Positions 34,669 to 42,959 of a DNA stretch of 64,000 nt are shown here, one piece after another (position 1 is the stretch's first letter; each line of letters begins with the position of its first letter). The translations under genes and the position numbers were made by a program. The stretch spans positions 1-64,000 of the forward strand of contig NZ_JAMJWG010000010.1 in assembly GCF_024435355.1 (NCBI RefSeq), in the 5' to 3' direction. Source of the stretch: Streptomyces odontomachi (lineage in GTDB: Bacteria > Actinomycetota > Actinomycetes > Streptomycetales > Streptomycetaceae). The notes below the pieces were generated by a model, which worked only from the letters and a program-made list of their open reading frames with translations, did no database searches and was not told the origin of the DNA.

Positions 34669-36561
34669 TCACGACTCCCGCGTGCCCGCGTACATCTCGT
34701 CGAGCAGATACCCGTACTCCCGCTCGACGACCGGCCGCTTCAGCTTCAGGCTCGGCGTCAGCTCACCGTGCTCGATGTCGAGGTCCCGCGGCAGCAGCCG
34801 GAACTTCTTGATCGTCTGCCAGCGCTGCAAACCCTCGTTGAGCTGCTGGACGTAGCCGTCGATGAGCGCGACCGTCGCGGGCGCGGCGACGATGTCGGCG
34901 TAGGGCTTGCCGCCGAGGCCGTTCTCCTCGGCCCACTCGGTGATCGCGATCTCGTCGAGCGCGATGAGCGCGGTGCAGAAGTTCCGGTTGGCACCGTGCA
35001 CCAGGATGTTGGAGAGGTACGGGCAGACCGCCTTGAACTGGCCCTCGACCTCGGCCGGCGCGATGTACTTGCCGCCGGAGGTCTTGATCAGGTCCTTCTT
35101 GCGGTCCGTGATGCGCAGGTAGCCGTCCGAGGACAGTTCTCCGATGTCGCCGGTGTGGAACCAGCCGTCGGACTCCAGCACCTCCGCCGTCTTCTCGGGC
35201 AGCCCGTGGTAGCCCTGCATGATGCCGGGGCCGCGCATCAGGATCTCGCCGTCGTCCGCGATGCGCACCTCCGTGCCGGGCAGCGGTTTGCCGACCGTGC
35301 CGGTGCGGTAGGCCTCGCCCGGGTTGACGAAGGACGCCGCGGAGGACTCGGTGAGGCCGTAGCCCTCCAGGATGTGCACACCGGCGCCGGCGAAGAAGTA
35401 GCCGATCTCCGGCGCCAGCGCGGCGGAGCCGGAGACACAGGCGCGCATCCGACCGCCGAACGCCTCGCGCAGCTTGGCGTAGACGAGCTTGTCGGCGACC
35501 TTGTGCTTGATCGTGAGGCTCGTCGGGGCCGAGGCGGTGCCGGTGCGCTGGAAGTTGTCCTGGGTGACCTTGCCGTACTCGCGTGCCACCTCGGCGGCCC
35601 ACTGGAAGATCTTGAACTTGGCGGCCCCGCCGGCCCGCGCCTTGGCCGCGACGCCGTTGTAGACCTTCTCGAAGATGCGCGGCACGGCCGCCATGTACGT
35701 CGGCCTGACCACCGGCAGATTCTCGATGATCTTGTCGACCCGGCCGTCGACGGCGGTGACGTGGCCCACCTCGATCTGCCCGCTGGTGAGCACCTTGCCG
35801 AAGACATGGGCGAGCGGCAGCCAGAGGTACTGCACGTCGCTCTGGAAGACCAGGCCGGTGGCGGCGATGGCCTTGGCCATGTACGACCAGTTGTCGTGCG
35901 GCAGGCGCACGCCCTTGGGGCGGCCGGTGGTGCCGGAGGTGTAGATCAGCGTGGCCAGCTGGTCGGCGGTGATCGCGGCGACCCGCTCCTTGACCACGTC
36001 CGCGTCCTTCTCCAGGCGGGCGGCGCCACGGGCCTCGAGCTCGTCGAGGCTGAGTACCCAGCCGTCGGGCTCGTCGGCGGGCGCCGGGCCTATGCCCTGG
36101 GCGTCGATCACCACGACATGGGCGAGGTCGGGCAGCTCGAAGCGCCGCTCGCGTGCCTTGGCGAGCTGCTCGGCGTTCTCCGCGACCAGCACCTTGCTGC
36201 CGGAGTCGGAAAGGATGAAGGCCGACTCCTCGGCGTTGGTCTGCGGGTAGATGGTCGTCGTGGCCGCCCCGGCGCACAGGATGCCGAAGTCGGCCAGGAT
36301 CCACTCGAGCCGGGTGGCGGCGGCGAGCGCGACCCGCTCCTCGGGCTGCACGCCGAGCTCGATCAGCCCCGCGGCGATGGCGTAGACGCGTTCGGCCGAC
36401 TCCGCCCAGGTCAGCGTCTTCCACTCGTCGGGCCCCGTCCCGGAGGCGGGCGGCACCGGATACTGGAAGGCAGGCGCGTCGGGCGTGGCGGACACCCGCT
36501 CAAGGAAGAGCGTCGCCACGGACGGCGGGCGGTTTTCGATCTGGGGCTGTGTGTCGCTCAC
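34669..36561 (-). CDS. Long-chain fatty acid-CoA ligase (FadD/FACL type)
   Basis: A 630-aa AMP-forming acyl-CoA synthetase. The ATP/AMP motif is YTSGTTGRPKG near residue 218, followed by LPLAHVFGK, the acyl-specific GYGLTESSA and the hinge WFHTGDIGELSSDGYLRITDRKKDLIKTSGGKY. GTG 36561 is preferred because GAGGAA lies just upstream; an ATG at 36591 adds ten unlike residues. It activates fatty acids for beta-oxidation or lipid synthesis. A perfect inverted repeat 120 bp upstream is a candidate operator. It sits between hemW and lepA, as in related genomes. Confidence 0.93.
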   Translation of the reverse strand: MSDTQPQIENRPPSVATLFLERVSATPDAPAFQYPVPPASGTGPDEWKTLTWAESAERVYAIAAGLIELGVQPEERVALAAATRLEWILADFGILCAGAATTTIYPQTNAEESAFILSDSGSKVLVAENAEQLAKARERRFELPDLAHVVVIDAQGIGPAPADEPDGWVLSLDELEARGAARLEKDADVVKERVAAITADQLATLIYTSGTTGRPKGVRLPHDNWSYMAKAIAATGLVFQSDVQYLWLPLAHVFGKVLTSGQIEVGHVTAVDGRVDKIIENLPVVRPTYMAAVPRIFEKVYNGVAAKARAGGAAKFKIFQWAAEVAREYGKVTQDNFQRTGTASAPTSLTIKHKVADKLVYAKLREAFGGRMRACVSGSAALAPEIGYFFAGAGVHILEGYGLTESSAASFVNPGEAYRTGTVGKPLPGTEVRIADDGEILMRGPGIMQGYHGLPEKTAEVLESDGWFHTGDIGELSSDGYLRITDRKKDLIKTSGGKYIAPAEVEGQFKAVCPYLSNILVHGANRNFCTALIALDEIAITEWAEENGLGGKPYADIVAAPATVALIDGYVQQLNEGLQRWQTIKKFRLLPRDLDIEHGELTPSLKLKRPVVEREYGYLLDEMYAGTRES

Positions 36562-36999
36562 GACTTCCTCCGGGCCCGCGACAGTGTGCACCGTGCGTCT
36601 GCGACGTCTTCGCTGTGCGGCTGCTGCTTGAGGCGGTTTGCTTGGGGGTGTTGTTTGCGGCGCCTGCGCGGCGCGTTGTTTAACTCGTGAGTAACCAACG
36701 AGTTGTGATCAGACTAGAGCCCTGCCGCGCCCCACGTAAGAGGCTACGAACAGAGTCTTTACACGGAACTCCGTCTCTTTGCACACAGTCCGGCTTCTGT
36801 GCACAGCCGACACGTCTTGCGACCGGTCCGGGGCCGGCGAGCGGTACACCCGACGCCGGCGGAACCTCACGGGCACACGGGGGGGGCACACGGCGCGGGG
36901 GGCCCGGCGGCACCCGTTCGGATCGGACGCGAGGCCGACGCACGGACGGATACGACGTAACGGATGTAACGCGCATAACGGCACCCAAACGGATAGGAA
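36562..36999. other. Intergenic region between acyl-CoA ligase and the lepA terminator
   Basis: Apart from the inverted repeat at 36682 this 438-bp stretch shows no credible gene on either strand: the open frames are Arg/Pro/Gly-rich and lack ribosome sites. It must hold the promoter of the acyl-CoA ligase. Confidence 0.6.
36682..36704. promoter_or_regulatory. Inverted repeat AACTCGT-N9-ACGAGTT
   Basis: A perfect 7-bp inverted repeat with 9-nt spacer in an AT-richer stretch (GTTTAACTC ... GAGTTGTGATC), 121 bp upstream of the acyl-CoA ligase start. A TetR- or FadR-like operator for the ligase is plausible. No regulator gene is adjacent. Confidence 0.45.
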
Positions 37000-37038
37000 A
37001 GGCTCCCCGCCCGCCTTGGGGGCGCGGGCGGGGAGCCT
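37000..37038 (-). terminator. Strong hairpin terminator of lepA
   Basis: AGGCTCCCCGCCCGC and its exact complement form a 15-bp stem with a 9-nt loop. On the minus strand it is followed by TTTCC. It lies 116 bp after the lepA stop. Confidence 0.8.
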
Positions 37039-37073
37039 GGTACGCGCAGGTGTACCCGGGTCCGTGGACGCCA

Positions 37074-37150
37074 TCGGCGTCATGCGTGCCGTGGGCGTCA
37101 TGGATGGCATGGGCGTCATGGGTGCCGTGGGCACGTCATGGGCGCCGTGG
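37074..37150. repeat. Tandem GGCGTCATG / GCCGTGGGC repeats
   Basis: GGGCGTCATGGRTGSCRTG-like units of about 18 bp recur four times between the lepA stop and its hairpin. They encode nothing recognised. Confidence 0.55.
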
Positions 37151-37153
37151 ACG

Positions 37154-39025
37154 TTACTTCTTCGCCTTCGCCTTGCCGCCGTCGTCACTGGAGAGGACGG
37201 CGATGAAGGCCTCCTGGGGCACCTCCACCGAACCGACCATCTTCATCCGCTTCTTGCCTTCCTTCTGCTTCTCCAGCAGCTTCCGCTTACGGGAGATGTC
37301 ACCGCCGTAGCACTTGGCGAGGACGTCCTTGCGGATGGCGCGGATGGTCTCGCGCGCGATGACCCGGGAGCCGATGGCGGCCTGCACGGGCACCTCGAAG
37401 TTCTGCCGCGGGATGAGCTCCTTGAGCTTGGCGACGAGCCGCACCCCGTACGCGTACGCCTGGTCCTTGTGGGTGATCGCCGAGAAGGCGTCGACCTTGT
37501 CGCCGTGCAGCAGGATGTCGACCTTGACCAGGTCGGACTGCTGCTCCCCGGTGGGCTCGTAGTCCAACGAGGCGTACCCGCGGGTCTTGGACTTCAGCTG
37601 GTCGAAGAAGTCGAAGACGATCTCGGCGAGCGGAAGCGCGTACCGGATCTCCACACGGTCCTCGGAGAGGTAGTCCATGCCTCCCATGACGCCGCGCCGG
37701 CTCTGGCAGAGCTCCATGATCGCGCCGATGAACTCGCTGGGCGCCAGGATGGTGGCCCGTACCACCGGCTCCTGCACCTCGTCGATCTTCCCCTCGGGAA
37801 ACTCACTCGGATTGGTGACCGTGTACTCGGTGCCGTCTTCCATGCGGACCTGGTAGACCACGTTCGGCGCGGTGGCGATCAGGTCGAGACCGAACTCGCG
37901 CTCGAGGCGCTCGCGTACCACGTCCAGGTGGAGCAGCCCGAGGAAGCCGACCCGGAAACCGAAGCCGAGCGCCGCGGAGGTCTCCGGCTCGTAGACCAGC
38001 GCGGCATCGTTGAGCTGGAGCTTCTCCAGGGCGTCGCGCAGTTCGGGGTAGTCCGAGCCGTCCAGCGGGTACAGGCCGGAGAAGACCATGGGCTTGGGGT
38101 CCTTGTAGCCGCCGAGCGGCTCCTGGGCGCCCTTGGTCTGCGCGGTGATGGTGTCACCGACCTTGGACTGCCGGACGTCCTTCACGCCGGTGATGAGGTA
38201 ACCCACCTCGCCGACCCCGAGGCCGTCCGCGGGCAGCATCTCCGGAGAGTTGGTGCCGATCTCCAGCAGCTCGTGGGTCGCACCGGTGGACATCATCCGG
38301 ATCCGCTCGCGGCGGTTGAGCTGTCCGTCGACGACACGCACGTACGTCACCACGCCGCGGTACGAGTCGTAGACCGAGTCGAAGATCATCGCGCGGGCGG
38401 GGGCGTCGGCGACGCCGACCGGAGCCGGCACCTCGGCCACCACCTTGTCCAGCAGCGCCTCCACGCCGAGGCCGGTCTTCGCAGAGACCTTCAGCACGTC
38501 GGTGGGCTCACAGCCGACGAGGTTGGCCAGCTCCTCGGAGAACTTCTCCGGCTGGGCGGCCGGCAGGTCGATCTTGTTGAGCACCGGAATGATCGCGAGA
38601 TCGTTCTCCATGGCCAGATAGAGGTTGGCGAGGGTCTGCGCCTCGATCCCCTGGGCCGCGTCCACCAGCAGGATCGTGCCCTCGCACGCGGCCAGCGAGC
38701 GGGACACCTCATAGGTGAAGTCCACGTGGCCCGGCGTGTCGATCATGTTCAGGATATGGGTCTGGCCCGAGGCCGCGCCGCTGGTCGGGGCCCAGGGCAG
38801 CCGGACCGCCTGGGACTTGATCGTGATGCCGCGCTCGCGCTCGATGTCCATCCGGTCGAGGTACTGGGCTCGCATCTGCCGCTGCTCGACCACCCCGGTG
38901 AGCTGGAGCATCCGGTCGGCCAGGGTGGACTTGCCGTGGTCGATGTGCGCGATGATGCAGAAATTGCGGATCAGAGCCGGGGCGGTACGGCTCGGCTGAG
39001 GCACATGGTTAGTGGTCGCGGGCAC
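37154..39025 (-). CDS. lepA: Elongation factor 4 (LepA)
   Basis: A 623-aa translational GTPase that acts on the ribosome during initiation and elongation. G motifs are AHIDHGKST (G1), RGITIKSQ (G2 region), DTPGH (G3) and NKIDLP (G4). EF-G-like domains follow, and the LepA-specific C-terminal domain ends Lys-rich (GGKAKAKK). GTG 39025 follows AGGA and gives the usual length; the longer frame to 39112 has no support. It diverges from rpsT, the standard Streptomyces order. Confidence 0.96.
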   Translation of the reverse strand: MPATTNHVPQPSRTAPALIRNFCIIAHIDHGKSTLADRMLQLTGVVEQRQMRAQYLDRMDIERERGITIKSQAVRLPWAPTSGAASGQTHILNMIDTPGHVDFTYEVSRSLAACEGTILLVDAAQGIEAQTLANLYLAMENDLAIIPVLNKIDLPAAQPEKFSEELANLVGCEPTDVLKVSAKTGLGVEALLDKVVAEVPAPVGVADAPARAMIFDSVYDSYRGVVTYVRVVDGQLNRRERIRMMSTGATHELLEIGTNSPEMLPADGLGVGEVGYLITGVKDVRQSKVGDTITAQTKGAQEPLGGYKDPKPMVFSGLYPLDGSDYPELRDALEKLQLNDAALVYEPETSAALGFGFRVGFLGLLHLDVVRERLEREFGLDLIATAPNVVYQVRMEDGTEYTVTNPSEFPEGKIDEVQEPVVRATILAPSEFIGAIMELCQSRRGVMGGMDYLSEDRVEIRYALPLAEIVFDFFDQLKSKTRGYASLDYEPTGEQQSDLVKVDILLHGDKVDAFSAITHKDQAYAYGVRLVAKLKELIPRQNFEVPVQAAIGSRVIARETIRAIRKDVLAKCYGGDISRKRKLLEKQKEGKKRMKMVGSVEVPQEAFIAVLSSDDGGKAKAKK

Positions 39026-39133
39026 GCAGGGTCCTGTCTCTTGAGGCTGCTCAGGCCTCGGCTCGGATCTCGGGATCCACTCGGGATCGATACGTAGCCT
39101 CCATGGTCCCACGGGCCGGGCAGTGCGACCGGT

Positions 39134-39163
39134 TTGGGCTGCTCGGTCGCCGACTGCTAGATT
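39134..39163 (+). promoter_or_regulatory. Candidate rpsT promoter
   Basis: TTGGGC and TAGATT are separated by 18 nt on the + strand, about 245 bp before the rpsT start. The long leader would contain the periodic repeat at 39258-39345. Confidence 0.4.
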
Positions 39164-39257
39164 GGGCAGCTGTGTCTTCGGACCTATCGGGCCGAGCCGG
39201 GAATGGACCTCGTTTGTCCGTCTATACCATCCCGGATTCCGGCGGATGACGGCCTGG

Positions 39258-39345
39258 AACGGTCCGAATCAGTCCGGATCGGCCCAGATCGGTCCGAGTC
39301 GGCCGGGAATCGGTACTGGATTGGTTCAGGATCGACCTCGGGTGG
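39258..39345. repeat. 10-11 bp periodic repeat in the rpsT leader
   Basis: Degenerate units of the form CGGTCCGAAT recur about eight times (GGTCCGAATC, AGTCCGGATC, GGCCCAGATC, GGTCCGAGTC and onward), one per helical turn. They lie between the candidate promoter and rpsT. Confidence 0.6.
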
Positions 39346-39407
39346 GTTCGAGACACGCACAAAGCACTTTCTTCCGTAACTGAACCTGTACCTGAAAAGG
39401 CTCATTC

Positions 39408-39674
39408 GTGGCGAACATCAAGTCCCAGATCAAGCGGATCAAGACCAACGAGAAGGCCCGGCAGCGCAACAAGGCCGTGAAGTCCTCTCTGAAGACCGCG
39501 ATCCGCCGCACCCGTGAGGCCGTCGAAGCGGGTGACATGGAGAAGGCCACTGCGGCAGCGCGCGAGGCTTCGCGCAAGCTGGACAAGGCCGTCTCGAAGG
39601 GCGTCATCCACAAGAACCAGGCCGCCAACAAGAAGTCGGCCCTGGCTCACAAGGTCGCATCCCTCAAGGGCTGA
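39408..39674 (+). CDS. rpsT: 30S ribosomal protein S20
   Basis: An 88-aa, Lys/Arg-rich, all-helical ribosomal protein that binds 16S rRNA. The sequence MANIKSQIKRIKTNEKAR and the C-terminal NKKSALAHKVASLKG are characteristic. GTG 39408 follows AAAAGG by 8 nt. Diverges from lepA and converges on holA. Its leader contains an unusual periodic repeat; S20 synthesis is autoregulated in other bacteria, but whether this leader is involved is unknown. Confidence 0.97.
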   Translation: MANIKSQIKRIKTNEKARQRNKAVKSSLKTAIRRTREAVEAGDMEKATAAAREASRKLDKAVSKGVIHKNQAANKKSALAHKVASLKG

Positions 39675-39689
39675 GGCGCCCGGCGCCTC
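39673..39689 (+). terminator. Short hairpin overlapping the rpsT stop
   Basis: GAGGCGC-CCG-GCGCCTC is a perfect 7-bp stem that begins within the rpsT stop codon. No U-run follows. Confidence 0.5.
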
Positions 39690-39754
39690 CCGGTAGCGGT
39701 CCCGACCCTGCCGTACGTGCGTGTGTGCACCGCTGTCCGTGCCCCGCGAGAACC

Positions 39755-39790
39755 GCGATATGCGAGGACCGCGATATGCGAGGACACGCA
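39755..39790. repeat. Direct repeat GAGRACCGCGATATGC
   Basis: The 16-bp unit occurs twice in tandem, followed by a partial third (GAGGACACGC), in the rpsT-holA gap. Confidence 0.55.
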
Positions 39791-39908
39791 CTACGTGTGC
39801 ACTTGCGCGAGGTGAGGGTCGTGTGATCGACCGACCAACTGAATGATCGACCGCCGGACGGACCCAGAGCGGGCCCTCTCATCCGCTCCCTGCCGGCACT
39901 TTCGGGCT

Positions 39909-39945
39909 CCGCATATACCTCATATATCTCATATACCTCGAGGTG
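39909..39945. repeat. AT-rich CATATACCTC repeats
   Basis: CATATACCTC, ATATATCT, CATATACCTC in tandem form an AT island in otherwise GC-rich DNA between rpsT and holA. No function is apparent. No gene is credible in the whole 39675-40087 gap. Confidence 0.55.
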
Positions 39946-39993
39946 TGCCTCGCGTTCGCCACGACGCGGGGGCGGACCCCTCATGACAGTCCT

Positions 39994-40036
39994 GAGAACC
40001 CCTTCTCCGCCTTTCCCCGGGCGAGCAGGGGTTCTC
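39994..40036. terminator. Bidirectional hairpin between rpsT and holA
   Basis: GAGAACCCCT and AGGGGTTCTC form a perfect 10-bp stem with a 23-nt loop midway between two convergent genes, which fits a shared terminator. Confidence 0.55.
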
Positions 40037-40087
40037 GGCGTTTGGGGAGGAGTGCCTGATGTCAGGGCCCATGCGCCACGGGAGGGC

Positions 40088-41101
40088 CTATGCGCCGCGG
40101 GATCGGGCCGCGCGGGCGATGGCGACGACCGCCTTCTCCAGCGCGTACTCCGGGTCATCGCCACCGCCCTTGACGCCGGCGTCCGCCTCCGCGACGGCTC
40201 GTAGCGCCGCGGACACGCCGTCCGGTGTCCATCCCCGCATCTGCTGGCGCACCCGGTCGATCTTCCACGGCGGCATGCCCAGTTCCCGTGCGAGATCCGC
40301 GGGACGTCCGCCGCGCGCGGCGGAGAGCTTGCCGATGGCCCGTACGCCCTGCGCGAGGGCGCTGGTGATCAGAACGGGGGCGACGCCCGTCGCCAACGAC
40401 CAGCGCAACGCCTCCAGGGCCTCCGCGGCCCGGCCCTCCACGGCGCGGTCGGCCACGGTGAAGCTGGACGCCTCGGCCCGGCCCGTGTAGTACCGCCCCA
40501 CCACCGCCTCGTCGATGGTGCCCGCCACATCCGCGGCGAGCTGGGACACCGCCGAGGCCAGCTCCCGCAGATCGCTGCCGATCGCGTCGACCAGGGCCTG
40601 GCATGCCTCCGGCGTCGCAGACCGGCCGAGCGTCCGGAACTCGCCGCGCACGAACGACAGCCGGTCCGCCGGCTTCGTCATCTTCGGGCAGGCGACCTCC
40701 CGCGCCCCGACCTTGCGCGCGGCGTCCAGCAGGCCCTTGCCCTTGGCACCGCCGGCGTGCAGCAGGACCAGGGTGATCTCCTCCACGGGCGCCGCCAGGT
40801 ACGCCTTCACGTCCTTGATGGTGTCCGCGGACAGGTCCTGCGCCTGGCGCACCACGACGACCTTCCGCTCGGCGAAGAGCGAGGGGCTCGTCAGCTCGGC
40901 CAGCGTGCCCGGCGTCAGCTGGTCCGGGGCCAGGTCCCGCACATCCGTGTCCGGATCGGCCGCGCGGGCCGCGGCGACCACCTCCTGCACGGCGCGGTCG
41001 AGCAGGAGATCCTCCTGCCCGACGGCGAGCGTGACGGGCGCGAGTGGATCGGACCCGCCGGACCTGCCGGAGGTCCCGGTGCGTGCAATGTTCTTGGCCA
41101 T
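40088..41101 (-). CDS. holA: DNA polymerase III subunit delta
   Basis: A 337-aa clamp-loader subunit. The N-terminal AAA-like fold starts LAPVTLAVGQEDLLLDRAV, followed by FAERKVVVVRQA, the conserved LELxSDLRELAxE-type helix (AIGSDLRELASAVSQL) and the C-terminal domain. Delta lacks a functional Walker motif, and none is seen here. ATG 41101 was chosen; further upstream the frame runs into tandem repeats. It converges on rpsT. Confidence 0.92.
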   Translation of the reverse strand: MAKNIARTGTSGRSGGSDPLAPVTLAVGQEDLLLDRAVQEVVAAARAADPDTDVRDLAPDQLTPGTLAELTSPSLFAERKVVVVRQAQDLSADTIKDVKAYLAAPVEEITLVLLHAGGAKGKGLLDAARKVGAREVACPKMTKPADRLSFVRGEFRTLGRSATPEACQALVDAIGSDLRELASAVSQLAADVAGTIDEAVVGRYYTGRAEASSFTVADRAVEGRAAEALEALRWSLATGVAPVLITSALAQGVRAIGKLSAARGGRPADLARELGMPPWKIDRVRQQMRGWTPDGVSAALRAVAEADAGVKGGGDDPEYALEKAVVAIARAARSRGA

Positions 41102-41263
41102 CGCGCCCCAGCATCCCACGCGGCACTGACAACCCGGTCCCGCAGGCCGGCGAGCCGACCACGGACGGGACGTCCCACAGGCCGGCGAGCCGGCCATGGA
41201 CGGGACCCGTGGCGGGCACCCCCGACCGCCCATCACGCTCACCCAGGCTCCCCGAGGCACCCA

Positions 41264-41357
41264 GCCACCCCGCCACCCCGCCACCCCGCCACCCGGCCAC
41301 CCGGCCACCCGGCCACCCGGCCACCCGGCCACCCGGCCACCCGGCCACCCGGCCACC
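41264..41357. repeat. 8-bp tandem repeat GCCACCCG
   Basis: Three GCCACCCC units are followed by about nine GCCACCCG units head to tail, upstream of holA. Translated in one frame they give a GWPGGRVA repeat with no support as protein. Confidence 0.85.
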
Positions 41358-41361
41358 GGGT

Positions 41362-41436
41362 ATCGTCCGGCCGCCCCGGGATCGTCCGGCCGCCCCGGGA
41401 TCGTCCGGCCGCCGCGGGATCGTCTGGCCGTCCCGG
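41362..41436. repeat. 19-bp tandem repeat ATCGTCCGGCCGCCCCGGG
   Basis: Four copies follow the 8-bp array directly; the third and fourth carry one and several changes. Together the two arrays fill most of the 347-bp gap between holA and the small acidic protein gene. Confidence 0.85.
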
Positions 41437-41448
41437 CTCACTCGGCCG

Positions 41449-41724
41449 TCACGGCTCCTCGCGCCAGCCGTCCCATTCCGCTGCGAACTCGTCAAGCTCC
41501 CGCGCGTCCAGCTGGTCCTCGGCGTCCTCGACGATCAGCAACCACTGGGCGTCCTCGGCGTCGTCCTCACCGGCGAGCGCCTCCCGCACGATCTGGGGTT
41601 CCTCGGACAGGCCCAGCCGGTCCACCAGCGCCTCGGCGGCCTCTTCCGCCGCGTCCCGATCCGGCAGCACGAGGACGTGTCTGACCTCGGACCCGTCCTC
41701 ACTCATCTCTTCCACAAAGCTCAC
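41449..41724 (-). CDS. Small acidic conserved hypothetical protein
   Basis: A 91-aa protein with about a third acidic residues (EALAGEDDAEDAQWLLIVEDAEDQLDARELDEFAAEWDG). GTG 41724 follows a GGGGGG run 4 nt upstream; ATG 41706 would give 85 aa. The fold looks like a small ferredoxin-like or ribonuclease-inhibitor-type domain, but I do not recognise it. It is located upstream of holA on the same strand, as in other Streptomyces. Confidence 0.7.
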   Translation of the reverse strand: MSFVEEMSEDGSEVRHVLVLPDRDAAEEAAEALVDRLGLSEEPQIVREALAGEDDAEDAQWLLIVEDAEDQLDARELDEFAAEWDGWREEP

Positions 41725-41838
41725 GCCCCCCACGAATCCCGAAACCATCCGGCACCTGCGTCGCCACTCGACTCAGGCACATCAGCATTTTCGGGCATTC
41801 GGCGCCGCACCCGGGGCCGGGGTCGATGACTGGCCGGC

Positions 41839-42720
41839 TCACCCCTTCGGGACGATCTGCACGTCCAGGTCGATCGCGATGCTGGGGCCGACGACCGCGA
41901 TACCGCGGGCCAGCATCGTCTGCCAGCTGACGGTGAAGTCGTCACGGTGCAACTCGGCGGTGGCACGGCAGGCGGCGCGTTTCTCGCCCTCCATACCGTT
42001 GCCGAGCCCCTGGTACTCGGCGTTGAGGGTGACCGTGCGGGTGACGCCGTGCAGCGTCAGCGCACCCACGATCGCCCACTGGTTGCCGCCTCGGTGCATG
42101 AAACGGTCACTGTAGAACTCCACGGTCGGGAAGCGCGCCACATCCAGGAAATCGGCCGAACGCAGGTGGTCGTCCCGCATGCGGACATTGGTGTCGATGG
42201 ATGAGGCGTCGATCACGACATGCATCACGGAGTCTTCCATGGAGTCCGCTATGCGGATCGCACCAGCAAAGCTGTTGAACCTTCCATGAATCCGCGCAAG
42301 GCCGATATGACGGGCCGTGAAGCCGATCGACGTATGCATCGGCTCGATCTCCCAATCGCCCTGCTCAGGAAGCGTCAGGGGCGGCGAATACTGGAGCGTC
42401 ACATCCCCCAGAGCAGCGTACGCATCCTCGGCGACCGTGGCATCCGCGTGATGCGGCAGATAGCCGTCCGCGGTGACCGTCAGCCGGTACCCGCCGGCCG
42501 GCACGGTCGCCACGAAGTTGCCATACGGATCGGCACCACCTGCGACAACCGTACGACCGATACTGTCGGCCACGCTCACCTTCGCCTGCCGCACGGGCTC
42601 ACCGACCGAATCCAGCACCCGGCAGCCCAACACTCCCGCATCCGGCGGCACGGACACCGCCGGGAGAACCCCATTCCGAAGCCCTCGGTTCATCCGTTTT
42701 CCCAGCAAGCGGCCGAACAT
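41839..42720 (-). CDS. YceI-family protein with N-terminal carboxypeptidase-regulatory-like domain
   Basis: A 293-aa two-domain protein. Residues about 30-108 form a small beta sandwich of the carboxypeptidase regulatory type (GCRVLDSVGEPVRQAKVSVAD, PYGNFVATVPAGGYRLTVTADGY). Residues about 118-293 form a YceI lipocalin-like domain (WEIEPMHTSIGFTARH, SIDTNVRMRDDHLRSADFLDVARFP). YceI proteins bind isoprenoids or related lipids. ATG 42720 follows GGGAG. No signal peptide is visible, so the usual periplasmic location is in doubt. Codon use is less GC-biased than next door and it interrupts the holA-comEC order, so it may be an insertion. Confidence 0.85.
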   Translation of the reverse strand: MFGRLLGKRMNRGLRNGVLPAVSVPPDAGVLGCRVLDSVGEPVRQAKVSVADSIGRTVVAGGADPYGNFVATVPAGGYRLTVTADGYLPHHADATVAEDAYAALGDVTLQYSPPLTLPEQGDWEIEPMHTSIGFTARHIGLARIHGRFNSFAGAIRIADSMEDSVMHVVIDASSIDTNVRMRDDHLRSADFLDVARFPTVEFYSDRFMHRGGNQWAIVGALTLHGVTRTVTLNAEYQGLGNGMEGEKRAACRATAELHRDDFTVSWQTMLARGIAVVGPSIAIDLDVQIVPKG

Positions 42721-42959
42721 CAGCAAGCACTCCCATGTCGTATGAAAACTTGTCAGTAACTGTGCGACGGCCGAATCGTGCGTCACGACCACCGGATGCG
42801 GTAATCAACTTTCGCGAAGGAACATTCGATCATTGTCGCCACATTCGGAGCAACTACTGGCCACTGTCGCAGAATTCACAGAGGGCCCTGCTGGATATGA
42901 GGAAGATCTCGCCAGTGATCATTCAGGAGGCTTCCGCACGGCGGCCCGAGACCGTCCGA

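Noticed and set aside
33430..36690. 1086-codon + strand open frame across hemW and the acyl-CoA ligase
   Set aside because: It spans two well-supported minus-strand genes and their gap, and is Gly/Arg/Val-rich with no motif.
41264..41436. Protein with GWPGGRVA repeats
   Set aside because: The frame arises from DNA tandem repeats, lacks start and ribosome site, and runs into holA only by chance.
42735..42959. Possible small gene in the AT-richer stretch between the YceI and comEC genes
   Set aside because: The open frame MSYENLSV... continues antisense into comEC and has no ribosome site or family likeness; more likely promoter DNA of the YceI gene or a relic.
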